Below are positions 24,755-38,453 of a stretch of DNA of 64,000 bases, piece after piece. This stretch comes from Cyrtodaria siliqua (lineage: Eukaryota > Mollusca > Bivalvia > Adapedonta > Hiatellidae): positions 1 to 64,000 of the forward strand of contig JAWPHD010004490.1 in assembly GCA_037043455.1 (NCBI GenBank), in the 5' to 3' direction. The notes beneath the pieces are model-generated. The model saw nothing but the letters and a program-made list of their open reading frames with translations, did not search any database and had not been told where the DNA came from. Every line of letters begins with the position of its first letter. The stretch's first letter is position 1. Made by a program: the position numbers and the translations under genes.

Positions 24755-24788
24755 CTTTAAACGGTTTCTCACCAGTGTGTACGAGTAT
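24755..24788 (-). pseudogene. C2H2 zinc-finger linker relic (spacer module)
   Basis: Minus-strand LVHTGEKPFKD. It lies beyond the end of the spacer 37-bp array, in the same order and orientation as relic 4 lies beyond the right-arm array. The intervening sequence (TTTAGTCACTACCTTGATGA) matches the right arm near 35620-35670. This makes the spacer a third copy of the array-plus-relic module. Confidence 0.7.
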
Positions 24789-24904
24789 GCTGCCTCTATT
24801 CCCTAATCTGAGAATAGTGGGCAGAGTATATTCCCAAACCCTCCCACAACACACCCGAATATTTTGCTAACTTAATGTGTGAATCACCTATACATGTGAA
24901 CATG

Positions 24905-25060
24905 CTTGAAATAATAGAAATAGGTATAGAAATCGAATAGGAATTGCAGCTTTCACAGAACACAGTAAACCCCAAAACACGCAAACAGACAAACAAGAAG
25001 GCAAAAGTAATAATAAATGCAACTACATCACAAACACAAAAGGGTTAACAATAATAAGAA
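24905..25060 (-). mobile_element. Retroelement 3'-end fragment (spacer)
   Basis: About 150 bp with ACACGCAAACAGACAAACAA, GAAGGCAAAAGTAATAATAA and ACATCACAAACACAAAAGGG, matching the 3' segment of the reverse-transcriptase element at 59770-59920. Truncated at both ends. Confidence 0.7.
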
Positions 25061-25999
25061 CTAAGAATATAACAATAATATTCACCAAGTCACACTTTAC
25101 TTAAAAGATCAAATGCTTGCATAAAAACCTACTGGTAACTTATAAAGCCAGAAGAAAGGTATGCTATTAAGCAATAGACTATTTTATATGATCAGCTTTA
25201 ATATAATAATGATCAGCTTTAATATAATAATTATATTGTTTTAAATCATGTGACAATACTGTCCTCAGGGCAAAAAAAAAGGATACAGTCAGTACTAAAC
25301 TCTGCAATAATATCACCTGCTAGCTTCCATCGCTCATTATGTGCAATGCCATGAACATTGCTTAGTACTTCATTTCATCAATATATCATAACAATCCCTT
25401 ATTCATATTTTATTATTTAAATCATGTAGAAAGGTTGTAAATTACTGATTCTTACAAGTTTACACATATATTGTAAAAAAAATTAACTAAACTAAATGCA
25501 TAAAAATGTGTCAATATTGGGTGGGGTAAATTGACTTCTAATTTGAAGCAAAATAGAGATTTTAAACTGAATTCAGTGCTAAAAAAGAGCTTATTTACGC
25601 TTTATGTAACTCAATGAATTGTAAACTTAAGCACATCTTTAAAAAGCACATCAATAATAATTCACACAATCATGACATTCAAAAATGAACATCAAAAACT
25701 TATATGAAATCGCTACAATGATAACCTATTAATGTTCGATTTTTTTTTATATAAGCTACCTGTTCCAGATTGCTTTCATGGAAAAATGTAATCTATATAC
25801 ATTGCTCTTTTCAAAAAGTGATGGTAGAATTATCCCTTGAGTTGGTAACAATATCGAAAATTTTGGGTCCTGGCTCATGGCCTATATATGCAAACATATA
25901 TTGAAAATCAAAGGTAATATACCTCCCATGATCAGTGCTATACAAAGTGGTCTATGGAACCGTATTTGAGCCAGACCGAATTACGCACACGTGTCCCTC

Positions 26000-26280
26000 A
26001 TTACGTGGTCCGCCTTAATACCATTAAGCGATGGGAAAGCTTATATAAGCAGGATTTTATAACGGATATTTTTGACAATAAAACACGTTTAAAAACATGT
26101 TTTACTGAAATAACGCAATAACCTTTTTTTTTACAATTACCTATTAAATGTTTTAATTTTACAGTATACACTTTTTTAAAGCCAAAATTAAGGTTTTATT
26201 CCATACCCCAGCCAACCCCGCTTTCACTTCTTGGAGACGGGGTTAGATGGGTATGAAAGTTAATACTCGGACCGCGTAAT
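26000..26280. mobile_element. MITE with ATTACGTGGTCC termini (right arm)
   Basis: Mirror copy of 18421-18702, 281 bp, with one terminus ATTACGTGGTCC and the other GGACCGCGTAAT. Confidence 0.85.
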
Positions 26281-29200
26281 GTAATTCGGTCGAATTAAGG
26301 ACACGTGTCTAATTCATTGGAAAAAACATATTAGGAACACATGTGGTCCAAGTGCGGTGCATGTACTCACCAACCGTATTACGTACACAAGTGAATAACT
26401 GTATTTGTGCTTTATAAATACACGAGTTATTTAAGTATCACCAGAATGGTGGTATTCTATTTGTGTCACTAGGTAGATACATAACTATCTAGATATTTTT
26501 AACGGTTTATCTAGATAACTACAAAATATCTAGATGTCTATCAGAGGCCATATCAACAGCTAGAGTTAGTACTGTCCTCAGGGGCAATATCAACAGCTAG
26601 CATAAGAACTGACTTCTGGGAAAATATCAACAGCCAGCGTTTAAACATCCATATGGATATTATCGACATCTAGCGATAGTACTATGCTTAGGGGCAATAT
26701 CAACAGCTGGCGTTAGTACTGTCCTCTGGGGCCATATAAACTGCTAGTTTTAGTACTTCCTAAGGGGCAATATCAACAGCTAGCGATAGTACAGTCCTCA
26801 GGGGCCATATCAACAGCCAGCGATAACACTGTCATCAGGGGCCATATCAACAGCCAACGTTAGTACTGTCCTTAGGGGCAATATCAACAGCTGGCGTAAG
26901 TAGTGTCTTCAGGGCCAATATCAACAGCTGTCGTTAGTACTGTCCTAATTGGCAATATCAACAGCTGGCGTAAGTAGTGTCCTCAGGGCCAATATCATCA
27001 GCTGACGTAAGAACTGACCTCATGGGAATTTCAACAGCCAGCGTTTAAACATCCATAGGGATATTATCTAAATCTAGCGATAGTACTATCCTAAGGGGCA
27101 ATATCAACAGCTAGCGTTAGTACTGTCCTCTGTGGCCATATCAACAGCTAGTTTTAGTACCGTCCATAGGGGCAGTATCAACAGCTATCGGTCAATATCA
27201 ACAGCTGGCGTTTGTACCGTCCTTATGGGCAATATCAGCAGTTGGCGTCAGTACTGTCCTCAGAGGCCACATACACAGCTAGGTTAAGTATTGTCCTCTG
27301 GGGCCATATCAACAGCTTATGTTAGTACCGTTCCTAGGGGCAGTATCAACAGCTAGTGATAGTACTGTCCTAAGGGCCAATATCAACAGCTGGCGTTAGT
27401 ACTGTCCTCATGTGCTATATCAACAGCTAGGTTTATTACTGTCCCCAGGGGCAATATCAACATCTAGGGTTAGTTCTATCTTAAGGGACAATATCAACAG
27501 CTGATGTTAGTACTGTCCTCTGGGGCCATATGAACAGCTAGTTTTAGTACCGTCCATAGGGGCAGTATCAACAGCTAGCGATAGTACTGTCCTATCGGTC
27601 AATATCAACAGCTGGCGTCTGTACCGTCCTTAGGGGCAATATCAGCAGTTGGCGTTAGTACTGTCCTCAATGGCAATATCAACTGCCTGCGTTGGTATTG
27701 TCCTCAGTGGCAATATCAACAGCCAGCGTTAGTACTGTCCTCTGGGTCCATATCAACTACAGTTTTAGTACTGTCCTAAGGGGCAATATCAGCAGCTAGC
27801 GATAGTACTGTCCTACCGGTCAATATCAACAGCTGGCGTTAGTACTGTCCTTAGGGGCAATATCAGCAGCTGGCGATAGTACTGTCCTCAGAGGCGATAT
27901 AAACAGGTAGGTTTAGTACTGTCCTCTGGGGCCATATCAACAGCTAGTTTTAGTACCGTCCCTAGGGGCAATATCAACAGCTAGCGATAGTACTGTCCTC
28001 GGGCTATATCAACAGCTAGGTTTATTACTGTCCTCAGGGGCAATATCAACAGATATGGTTAGTTCTATCTTCAGGGGCAATATCAACAGCTGACGTTAGT
28101 ACTGTCGTCAAGGCCATATCAACAGTTAGTTTTAGTCCTGTCCCTAGGGGCAATATCAGCAGCTAGCGATAGTAAAGTCCTCAGAGTCCATATTAACAGC
28201 TAGCGTTATTACTTCTCTTAGGGACAATATCAACAGCTAGGATTAGTACTGTCTTCAGGGGCCATATCAACAGCTAGGTTATTACAGTTCTAACGGCCAT
28301 ATCAACATCTAGCGTTAATATTGTTCTAAGGTGCATTATTAACAGCTAAGGTTATACAGGGCAATATCAGCTGGCGTTAGTACTGTCCTCTTGGGCCATA
28401 TCAACAGCTAGTTTTAGTACCGTCCCAAGGGGCAATATCAACAGCTAGCGATAGTACTGTCCTAAGGGCCAATATCAACAGCTGGTGTTAGTACTGTCCT
28501 CAGGGGCTATATCAACAGCTAGGTTTATTACTGTCCTCAGGGGCAATATCAACAGCTAGGGTTAGTTCTATCTGAAGGGGCAATATCAACAGCTGATGTT
28601 AGTACTGTCCTCTGGGGCCATATGAACAGCTAGTTTTAGTACTGGCCCTAGGGCAATATCAGCAGCTATCGATAGTAAAGTCCTCATGGGCCATATCAAC
28701 AGCTAGCGTTATTACTGTTTTTAGGGACAACATCATAGCTACGTTTAGTACTGTCTTCAGAGGCAATATCAATGGCTTAATAACATCATAAGGGGTAATA
28801 TCAACACCTAGAATTAGTACTATCCTCAGGGGCCATATCAACAGTTGGTTTTAGTCCTGTCCCTAGGGGCAATATCAGCAGCTAGCGATAGTAAAGTCCT
28901 CAGAGTCCATATCAACAGCTCGCGTTATTATTGTTCTTAGGGGCAATATCAACAGCTAGAATTAGTACTATCCTCAGGGGCCATATCAACAGCTAGGTTA
29001 TTACTGTTCTAAGGGGCAATATCAGCGGCTAGGTTTAGGACTATCCTAAGGGGCAATATCAACAGCTGGCGTTAGTACTGTCCTAGGGGCAATATCAACA
29101 GCTAGCGTTAGTACCATCTTAAGGGGCAATATCAACAGCTGGCGTTAGTACTGTCCTCAGGGGCAATATCAGCAGCTGGCGATAGTAAAGTCCTCAGAGT

Positions 29201-29366
29201 CCATATTAACAGCTAGCGTTATTACTGTTCTTAGGGGCAATATCAACAGCTAGGATTAGTTCTATCCTCAGGGGCCATATCAACAGCTAGGTCATTACTG
29301 TTCTAACGGCCATATCAACATCTAGCGTTAATATTGTTCTAAGGTGCATTATCAACAGCTAAGGTT

Positions 29367-29906
29367 TTACAGAAATATAAAAAGATTTGACAGGGAAAGT
29401 AGCATTCAAGGAGGACAGTAAACCACAAAACACAGAAACAAACACGCAAACAGAAAAACAATAAGGCAAAAGCAATAATAAATGCAAACGACATCACAAA
29501 CACAAAAAGGGTTGACAATAGGGCTACCGCCTTGGAACGGTCAGTGGCAAAGTAGGCCACTGGGGGTTTAAACCGGTTCTAGGGTGCACCAAACCTCACA
29601 CTTACCCTACTGTCATCCCATTAAAACAGGACAGTGTAAATAAAGAAATCCCGCCATGATCTAATCTCTAACCAACAAGGCAGCATCAATAGGCAATATA
29701 AGTAAAACACAAATATGCTCGTGTAAATATAATACAAAAAAGCAATAGCCTAGAAAGCCACAATAAAGGTACTCAATGACTGCAGAAGCCAGAGCAGTAA
29801 GAGAATAAACCATTAAGGACACGACAAGAAAGATCATGGACAAACATCAAACGCCACCGTCCCAATGGGCTTTAGGTAGGCGTCATCATAGGGTCCACAG
29901 CCTGTC
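29367..29906 (-). mobile_element. 5'-truncated retroelement inserted in right array
   Basis: A 540-bp non-satellite island flanked by 37-bp array sequence. It matches the 3' ~540 bp of the element at 59770-60320 over its length, and minus-strand translation shows TDRSKAVALLS as in the other copies. The uninterrupted counterpart of the site is at ~28345-28370, one higher-order repeat away. Any target duplication is very short (CAG). The left arm has no equivalent. Confidence 0.85.
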
Positions 29907-32446
29907 AGGCAATATCAGCTGGCGTTAGTACTGTCCTCTGGGGCCATATCAACAGTTAGTTTTAGTACCGTCCCAAGGGGCAATATCAACAGCTAGCGAT
30001 ATTACTGTCATAAGGGCAAATATCAACAGCTGGTGTTAGTACTGTCCTCAGGGGCTATATCAACAGCTAGGTTTATTACTGTCCTCAGGGGCAATATCAA
30101 CAGCTAGGGTCAGTTCTATCTTAAGGGGCAATATCAACAGCTGATGTTAGTGCTTTCCTCTGGGGCCATATGAACAGCTAGTTTTAGTACTTGCCCTAGG
30201 GTAATATCAGAAGCTATCGATAGTAAAGTCCTCAGGGGCCATATCAACAGCTAGCGTTATTACTGTTCTTAGGGACAACATCATAGCTACGTTTAGTACT
30301 GTCCTCATGAGCAATATCAATGGCTTAATAATTTCATAAGGGGCAATATCAACACCTAGACTTAGTACTATCCTCAGGGGCCATATCAACAGTTAGCGTT
30401 ATTACTGTTCTAAGGGGCAATATCAGCGGCTAGGTTTAGGACTATCCTAAGGGGCAATATCAACAGCTGGCGTTAGTACTGTCCTAGGGGCAATATCAAC
30501 AGCTAGCGTTAGTACCATCTTAAGGGGCAATATCAACAGCTGGCGTTAGTACTGTCCTAAGGGGCAATATCAGCAGCTGGCGTTAGTACTGTCCTCATAG
30601 GCAATATAAACAGCTAGGATTAGTACTGTCCTCTGGGCCATATCAACATCTAGTTTTAGTACCGTCCCTAGGGGCAGTATCAACAGCTAGCGATAGTACT
30701 GTCATAAGGGCCAATATCAACAGCTGGCCTTAGTACTGTCCCCAGGTACTATATCAACAGCTAGGTTTATTACTGTCCCCAGGGGTAATATCAACCGCTA
30801 GGGTTGGTTCTATCTTAATGGACAATATCAACAGCTGGCGTTAGTACCTTTCTCTGGGGCCAAATCAACTGCTAGTTTTAGTACTGTCCTAAGGGGCAAT
30901 ATCAGCAGCTAGCGGTAGTACTGTCCTATCGGTCAATATCAACAGCTAGGTTTATTACTGTCCTCAGGGGCAATATCAACAGCTAGGGTTAGTTCTATCT
31001 TAAGGTGCAATATCAACAGCTGACGTTAATACTGTCGTCAAGGGCCATCTCAACAGCTAGTTTTAGTCCTGTCCCTGGGGGCAATATCAGCAGCTAGCGA
31101 TAGTAAAGTCCTCAGAGTCCATATTTACAGCTAGCGTTATTACTGTCCTTAGGAGCAATATCAACCACTACATTTAGTACTGTCCTCTGGGGCAATATCA
31201 ACAAACAGCTTCATAGTGTCCTAAGGCGCAATATCAACACCTAGAATTAGTACTATCCTCAGGGGCCATATCAACAGCTAGCGTTATTATTGTTCTAAGG
31301 GGCAATATCAACGGCTAGGTTTAGGACTATCCTAAGGGGCAATATCAACATCTGGCGTTACTACTGTCCTTAGGGGCAATATCAACAGCTAGCGTTAGTA
31401 CCATCTTAAGGGACAATATCAACAGCTGTCGTTAGTACTGTCCTCAGGGGCAATATCAACATCTAGGTTTAGTACCGTCCTTAGAGGCAATATCAGCAGC
31501 TAGCGATAGTACTGTCCTAAGGGTCAATATCAACAGCTGGTGTTAGTACTGTCCTCAGGGGCCATATCAACAGCTGGCGTTAGTACTGTCTTTAGGGTCA
31601 ATATCAACAGCTAGCGTTAGTACTATCTTAAGGGGCAGTATCAACATGGCGTAATTACTGTCCTCAGGGGCAATATCAACAGCTTAGTAATGTCCTTAGG
31701 GGCAATATAAAAGCTAGAATTAGTACTATCCTCAGGGGCCATATCAACAGCTAGCGTTATTACTGTTCTAAGGCCCGTATCAGCATCTAGCGTTAATATT
31801 TTTCTCAGGGCATTATCAACAGCTAAGGTTATACTTACTTTTAGTACTATCCTACAGGGTAATATCAGCTTGCGTTAGTACTGTTCTCTGGGGTAATATC
31901 AACAGCTAGTTTTAGTACCGTCCCTGGGGGCAATATCAACAGCTAGCGATAGTACTGTCCTAAGGGCCAGTATCAACAGCTAGTGTTAGTACTGTCCTCA
32001 GGGGCTATATCAACAGCTAGGTTTCAGGGGCAATATCAACAGCTAGGGTTAGTCTTAAGGGGCAATATCAACAGCTGACCTTAGTACGGTCCTCTGGGGC
32101 CATATGAACAGCTAGTTTTAGTACTGGCCCTAGGGCAATATCAGCAGCTATCGATAGTAAAGTCCTCAGGGGCCATATCAACAGATAGCGTTATTATTGT
32201 TCTAAGGGGCAATATCAACGGCTAGGTTTAGGACTATCCTAAGGGGAAATATCAACAGCTGGCGTTAGTACTGTCCTTAGGGTCAATATCAACAGCTAGC
32301 GTTAGTACTATCTTAAGGGGCAATATCAACAGCTGGCGTTATTACTTTCCTCAGGGGCAATATCAACAGCTTAGTAATGTCCTTAGGGGCAATATAAACA
32401 GGTAGAATTAGTACTATCCTCAGGGGCCATATCAACATCTAGCATT

Positions 32447-32654
32447 TGCGCTGTAGTCTAGTGGTAGAGCGTTGGACCCATGATCCAAAAGTCGTGGGTT
32501 CGATTCCCGCCATTGCCATATGCGTTGTGTCTCTGAGCAAGACACTTTATCTGCATTGCTTAGTACTGGTTCTACCCAGGAAGACATCGAGAGTGATTCA
32601 AATAAGTTCATTGAGCTTTCGTTACAATCGATGTAAAATAAATATGTTTAAACT
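32447..32654 (+). mobile_element. tRNA-derived SINE, right-arm copy
   Basis: The same 208-bp SINE inverted, with flanks AACATCTAGCATT (32434-32446) and AACATCTAGCGTT (32655-32667). Its B box GGTTCGATTCC is intact. Unoccupied versions of the same array position (CAACATCTAGCGTTAATATT) are at ~28305 and ~29310. Confidence 0.9.
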
Positions 32655-35600
32655 AACATCTAGCGTTAATATTGTTCTAAGGGGCATTATCAACAGCTAA
32701 GGTTATACTTATGTTTAGTACTATCCGTCAGGTCAATATCAGCTGGCGTTAGTACTGTCCTCTGGGGCCATATCAACAGCTAGTTTTAGTACTGTCCCTA
32801 GGAGCAATATCAACATCTAGCGATAGTACTGTCCTAAGGGCCAATATCAACAGCTGGTGTTAGTACTGTCCTCAGGGGCTATATCAACAGCTAGGTTTAT
32901 TACTGTCCTCAGGGGCAATATCAACAGCTAGGGTTAGTTCTATCTAAAGGGCAATATCAACAGCTGACGTTAGTACTGTCCTCTGGGGCCATATCAACAG
33001 CTTGGTTTAGTACTGTCCGTAGGGGCAATATCAGCAGTTATCGATAGTAAAGTCCTCAGGGGCCATATCAACAGCTAGGGTTATAACTGTCCTTAGGGAC
33101 AATATCATAGCTACGATTAGTACTCTCCTCAGGGGCAATATCAACAGCTTAATAATATCCAAAGAGGCAGTATCAACATCTATAATTAGTACTAACCTCA
33201 GGGGCATATCAACAGCCAGCGTTATTACTGTTCTAAGGGGCGATATCAGCAGCTAGGTTTAGGACTATCCTAAGGGGCAATACCAACAGCTGGCGTTAGT
33301 ACTGTCCTTAGGGGCAATATCAACAGCTAGCGTTAGTACCATCTTAAGGGGCAATATCAACAGCTGCCGTTAGTACTGTCCTCAGGGGCCATATCAACAT
33401 CTAGGTTTAGTACTGTCCTCAGGGGCAATATCAACAGCTAGGTTTAGTACTGTCCTCAGGGGCAATATCAGCAGCTAGCGATAGTACTGTCCTAAGGGTC
33501 AATATCAACAGCTGGTGTTAGTACTGTCCTCAGGGCCCATATCAACAGCAATGTTTAATACTGTCCTCAGGGGCAATATCAACAGCTAGCGTTAGTACTA
33601 TCTTAAGGGGCAATATCAGCAGCTGGTGTTAGTACTATCCTCAGGGGTCATATCAACAGCTAGGATTAGTACTGTCCTCAATATCAACAGTCTGCGTTAG
33701 TATGGTCCTCAGTGGCAATATCAACAGCAAGCGTTAGTACTGTCCTGAAGTGTCATACCAACAACTAACGTCAGTACTGTCCTCAGTGGCAATATCAACA
33801 GCTAGCGTTAGTACTCTCCTAAGGTGCATTATCAACAGCCTGCGTTAGTATGGTGTTCAGTGGCAATATCAACAGCCAGCGTTAGTAATGTTCTGAAGTG
33901 CAATACCAACAACTACTGTCCTCAGTGGCAATATCAACAGCTAGCGTTAGTACTGTCCTAATGTGAATTATCAACAGCTAGCGTTAATAATGTCCTCAGG
34001 GGCACTATCACACGCTAGTGTTCGAACTATCCTCAGGTGCAATATCAACAGCTAGTCAGTAACATGCACAGGTATCAACAGCTAGCATATGTACTGTCAA
34101 TATGGAAACAAACAGCTAGTGTCTTTAACATCCACATGTGCACTATCATCAGCCTTTGTTTTAACCACCATAGAGATACTATGATGAGCGTTAGTACTGT
34201 CCTCAGAGGCAACATCAACGGGTAACATTAGTACTGTCCTCAAATACAATATCAACAGCTAGTGGTAGTACTGTCCTCCGAGGCAATATCAACAGCCAGC
34301 GTTAGTACTGCCGTCATTGGCAATATCAACAGCCAGCGTTAATACTGGTCCCAGGGGCAATATCAATACAGTGAGCGTTAGTATTGTTCTAAGGAGATTA
34401 TCAACATCTAGCGTTAGTACTGCCTTCAGGGGAAATCTCAATATATATCGTTAGTATTTGCCTCATTGGCAATATCAACAGCCAGAGTTAGTACTATCCT
34501 CATGGACACTGTTAACAGCCAGCGTTATTAATGTCCTCAGGGGAAGTATAAACAGCCAGCGTTAGTACTGTTCTTAGGGGCAATATCAACAGCCACCGTT
34601 AGTACTGTCCTAAGGGGCCACATCAATATCCAGTGTGAGTAATGTCCACAGGGTCAAAATCAACAGCTATCGTTAGTACTGTTCTCAGGGGCAATATCAA
34701 CAGCTAACGTTAATACTGTCCAAAGGGGCAACATCAACAGCCAGCGTTAGTACTGTCCTAATGGGCAATATCAACAGCCAGCGTAAGTAATGTCCTCAGG
34801 GACAATATCAACAGCCTGCGTTAGTATTGTCCTCAGTGTCAAAATCAATAGCCAGAGTTAGTAATGTGCTCATGAGCAATATCAACAGGTAGCGTTAGTT
34901 TTGTCCTCATGGAAAATATCAACAGCTAGCTTTAACACTGTCCTAATTGGCAATATCAATAGCCACTTATATTACTGCCCTAAAGGGAAATATCAACAGG
35001 TAGCGTTTATACTGTCTTCTGGGCCAATTTCAACATATAGCGTTAGTACCGCTTTCCAGAGGCAATATCAACTGCTACCGTAAGTACCGTCCTCAGAGGC
35101 AATATCAGCAGCTAGCGTTAGTACTGTCCTCAAAGGCAATATCAACTGCCTGCGTTGGTATTGTCCTCAAGGGCAATATCAACAGCCAGCGTTTGTATTG
35201 TCCTAAGTGTAATACCAACAGTTATGGTTAGTAATGTCCTCGGGGGCGTTATCAAGAGATAGCTGTAGAACTACAATATCAACAGATATTGTCTTTAACA
35301 TCCACATGAACAATATCAACAGCCAGCGTCTTATAGGGATACTATCAACAGCTAGAGTTAGTACCGTCCACAAGTCAATATCAACAGGTAGCGTTAGTCC
35401 TGTCCTCAGGGGCAATGTCAACAGCTAGCGTTAGTACTGTCCTCAGAGGCAATATCAACAGCTAGCGTTAGTACTGTCCTCAGGGTCAATATCGCCGGCT
35501 AGCGTTAGTCCTGTCCTAAAACGAATACAGTCAGTACTACTAAACTCTACGAAAATATCACCTACTGGCTTCCATGGCTTTTGTACTGTCCTCAAGGACA

Positions 35601-35693
35601 ATTTCAAGAATTAGCGTCACTAAAGTCTTGAAGGACAAAATAAATTGCTTAGGTCACTTCCTTGAAAGACCAAAGTGACAATATAGTCATATC

Positions 35694-35783
35694 CTTAAAC
35701 GGTTTCTCACCAGTGTGTATGCATACTTGTCTTTTCGTTTACCCTACCTGTTTGCAAGCAATGTTTTTTCCCCAAGTGAGTTC
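35694..35783 (-). pseudogene. Decayed C2H2 zinc finger with linker, relic 4 (right arm)
   Basis: Reverse-complement mate of 11234-11323, with the same VCIHTGEKPFK end and the same loss of metal ligands, so the decay predates the arm duplication. It sits just outside the right 37-bp array. Confidence 0.75.
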
Positions 35784-36893
35784 GTTTCCGAGGAAGGCTT
35801 TGCTGGCATGTTGTCACTGATTAACACAGAATTACAGCAAAATGTGTAAGGAGCATAATTATATAGGGTGTGGCCCTTCCTGTACATAGGCCTGGTCAAC
35901 GGCTTAACATCCCCTTCGAAGGATGGCAGTTTCACAGTACATGTACCTTGCCCGAATAGTGAACGGTCATTCATCAAAAGCGGCTGTCATGATAATCAGA
36001 AATGAATGTGTGTTGTTTAAAAAAAAAGAACAGTGGGCTAGCACCTCTCCCCATAACCTGAGATGGGTGGACAGAGTATATTCCCCGCACCTCGTCTTGT
36101 TTCGTACTTGAAAATTCAACCTACTCACATATCTGACGTTTGCCTGTTAACGTTGTCGATTTGTGTTAGCTGTGTTCGGGTTTAAGTTTCCAAACACAGA
36201 ATACGTGTCAGCGCGAGATATGTCGAAATGTAAAAATTCCAGAGATATTCACCCGAAAAACATTAACTAGTCGTACGAAAATGTCTAGATCGATGAGGTA
36301 TTCTTCTCTTTGGTGAGTTTTATGCATGCACGCTTGGTTGTTAACGTTTAATCTATTGCTGTATGGCGGCTGTTTATGCATGCATTTGCTTGATCTCTTC
36401 ATGAACCTGTCTTGATATGGTCGACCCTGATACCTACTTATTCTAAAAGGGCATCACAGTAACTCTGTTGTACGTATGCACCATAAGAGCTACTATTTTC
36501 GCTGCTAGAATATACCAAAAGTATTAATCAAGTCACATTGTACTAAGACATCATGTTCTTGCATATAAAGCTACTGGTACTTTATAATGACAGAAAAAAT
36601 GTGTGGTATTTAAGCTAAAGGATGTTTTTATTTTTAGAAATGGTCTGCTTTAATGTAATAAGTTTCTTTTAAATCGTGTGTCAGTACAGTCCTCAGCGAA
36701 ACAATAAACGGATACAGTCAATACTAATCTCTGTGAAAATATCACCTGCCAGCTTCTCTGGGTTCAGTTCTGTCCTCAAGGACAATATCAATACAGCTAG
36801 CGTCAGTACAGTTCTGAGGGACATAATAAACTGCTTAGGTGAATTGACTGATACGCGAAAGGGACGATGTATTCATAAACTCTGATATTGTAC

Positions 36894-36923
36894 CTTAAAC
36901 GGCTTCTCACCAGTGTGTACGCA
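36894..36923 (-). pseudogene. C2H2 zinc-finger linker relic 3 (right arm)
   Basis: Minus-strand HTGEKPFK, intact here whereas the left-arm mate reads HTDEKPFK. It is followed by GGTACAA, as in the left arm. Confidence 0.75.
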
Positions 36924-37928
36924 CACTTGTCATTTCGCTTACTCTAACAATTGCAAGCAATGTTTTTTTCCGAGTGAGGGTTTTGGGCAAATGACCTTTC
37001 ATTATTCGGGCAATGTACTGTGAATTTTATGCCATCCTTCGAAGGAAATGTTAAGACGTAGACCAGTCCCATGTAGGAAGAGTCATACCTTATATATGCT
37101 CATGACATATCTCTTTGAATTTCTGTGTTAATGAGGCAAAATGCCCGTGGAGCTTTCCTCGGAAACGATGCTGCCATGATAATTAGACTAGACCGTGTGC
37201 AGTATCTATAATTAGGAACAGCGGGGACAGCACCTCTCCCCTAATCTGAAAGGGGTGGGTAGAGTATGTCCCTCCCCGCAACCCCCACAACCCACACCCC
37301 ACACGAACATTGTTCTTATATAATATGCAGATTCCCTATGCATTTGTACATGGTTTGATAAGGTAACAAATACTATACCAATAGTATTCATCAATTCACA
37401 TGTAATTAATAAATCGTGTTCTTGCAAATAAACCGACTGGTACATTATAGAAGGAAGAGGTGATAATTAAGCTAAAAGACAGTTTTGTTTTTTTAAAAAT
37501 AGTAAGTGGTAATGTCTAGGCGATGTGAGAGATGTCTCTAACACCCTTTAAGTGTAATTATTTTAAACAGTAGGCGAATGTGTGTATTCATGCAGGATAA
37601 AATCCAAATAAGTCACATATATTAAGTTTTTATTTCTTTAAATGGTATAATATGGTATTTCTCCTGTATACTCAATGTATCGGCTTATAGTTCAGTTAAT
37701 TCCTAGGCACTAGTAACTTCTACTTCTAATTAGAAAGTAGTAACTGCTTAGGAAATTCGAATTAAAAAAGAGCATACACATTCATATCCACGATTAATGC
37801 GTAATTGCGGCTGGTATAGCAGTTAATTAGCACTAGTAACTTCTACTTTGCTAAAATTAGTAACTAGGCATATTCGGAAAATTAAAGGACAATAGAAACA
37901 TCTCTCACATCGCCTAATATCTTAATGT

Positions 37929-37973
37929 ATGTAGCTTATATGGCTTCTCTCCTGTATGCATACTCACATTCGA
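37929..37973 (-). pseudogene. C2H2 zinc-finger linker relic 2 (right arm)
   Basis: Minus-strand SNVSMHTGEKPYKLH, the mate of 9050-9094. Confidence 0.7.
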
Positions 37974-37999
37974 CTACTGTTTAAAAAAGTTAATTGAAT

Positions 38000-38330
38000 T
38001 GATTTGTGTTTTAAGGAGCAACAACACATGAAAGTTTATATGGCGCCTAACAGGAACGAACGCGCCAGGCTCATCCTCCATTTACATCAAGATAAAATAT
38101 GAAGATTGGTCCTAGAACCTTCTTACCTGCAAAACTGCAGAATTGCTGCAAATTCTATAATAGACACTCAATTTACGATGAAGCCACGTTTCCACGTTTG
38201 CATACGCGGTGTCATGATGGGCATGATAAAAAATGACAAAATGAATATGAATGTGTGTGGGGGTGGTGGTGGCGGGGGAGTGTGTGTGTGTGTGGGGGGG
38301 GGGGGGGTCTACCCCGCAACCTCACGGGGA
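38000..38330 (+). mobile_element. Dispersed repeat D, copy 3 (right arm)
   Basis: Mirror of the copy at 8735-9030. The G-rich tail here is longer (GTGTGTGTGTGTGGGGGGG), showing independent slippage in the two arms. Confidence 0.75.
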
Positions 38331-38453
38331 ACAAAATGAAAGTTAACAGATGACAGAGACATCGTATTTCTCTTATCAGGATATCTCTCACATCACCTAG
38401 ACATTATCACTTGCTATCATTTAACGAAATATAACAGAATGGCTTAATATATT

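Larger units (their letters stand above)
26540..35525 (-). repeat. 37-bp minisatellite array, right arm (~220 units)
   Basis: Reverse complement of the left array, with + strand consensus AGCGTTAGTACTGTCCTCAG followed by GGGCAATATCAACAGCT. It is 8-9 kb long and interrupted by a retroelement fragment (29367-29906) and one SINE (32447-32654). Higher-order repetition is visible: the phrase CAGCTAAGGTTATAC and its variants recur near 28345, 29353, 31810 and 32692. The outer, more diverged end (33700-35500) mirrors the left-array start (11540-13300). Confidence 0.97.

Noticed and set aside
11500..35525. CRISPR array
   Set aside because: Units are contiguous and diverged, with no unique spacers between exact repeats, and the DNA is eukaryotic.
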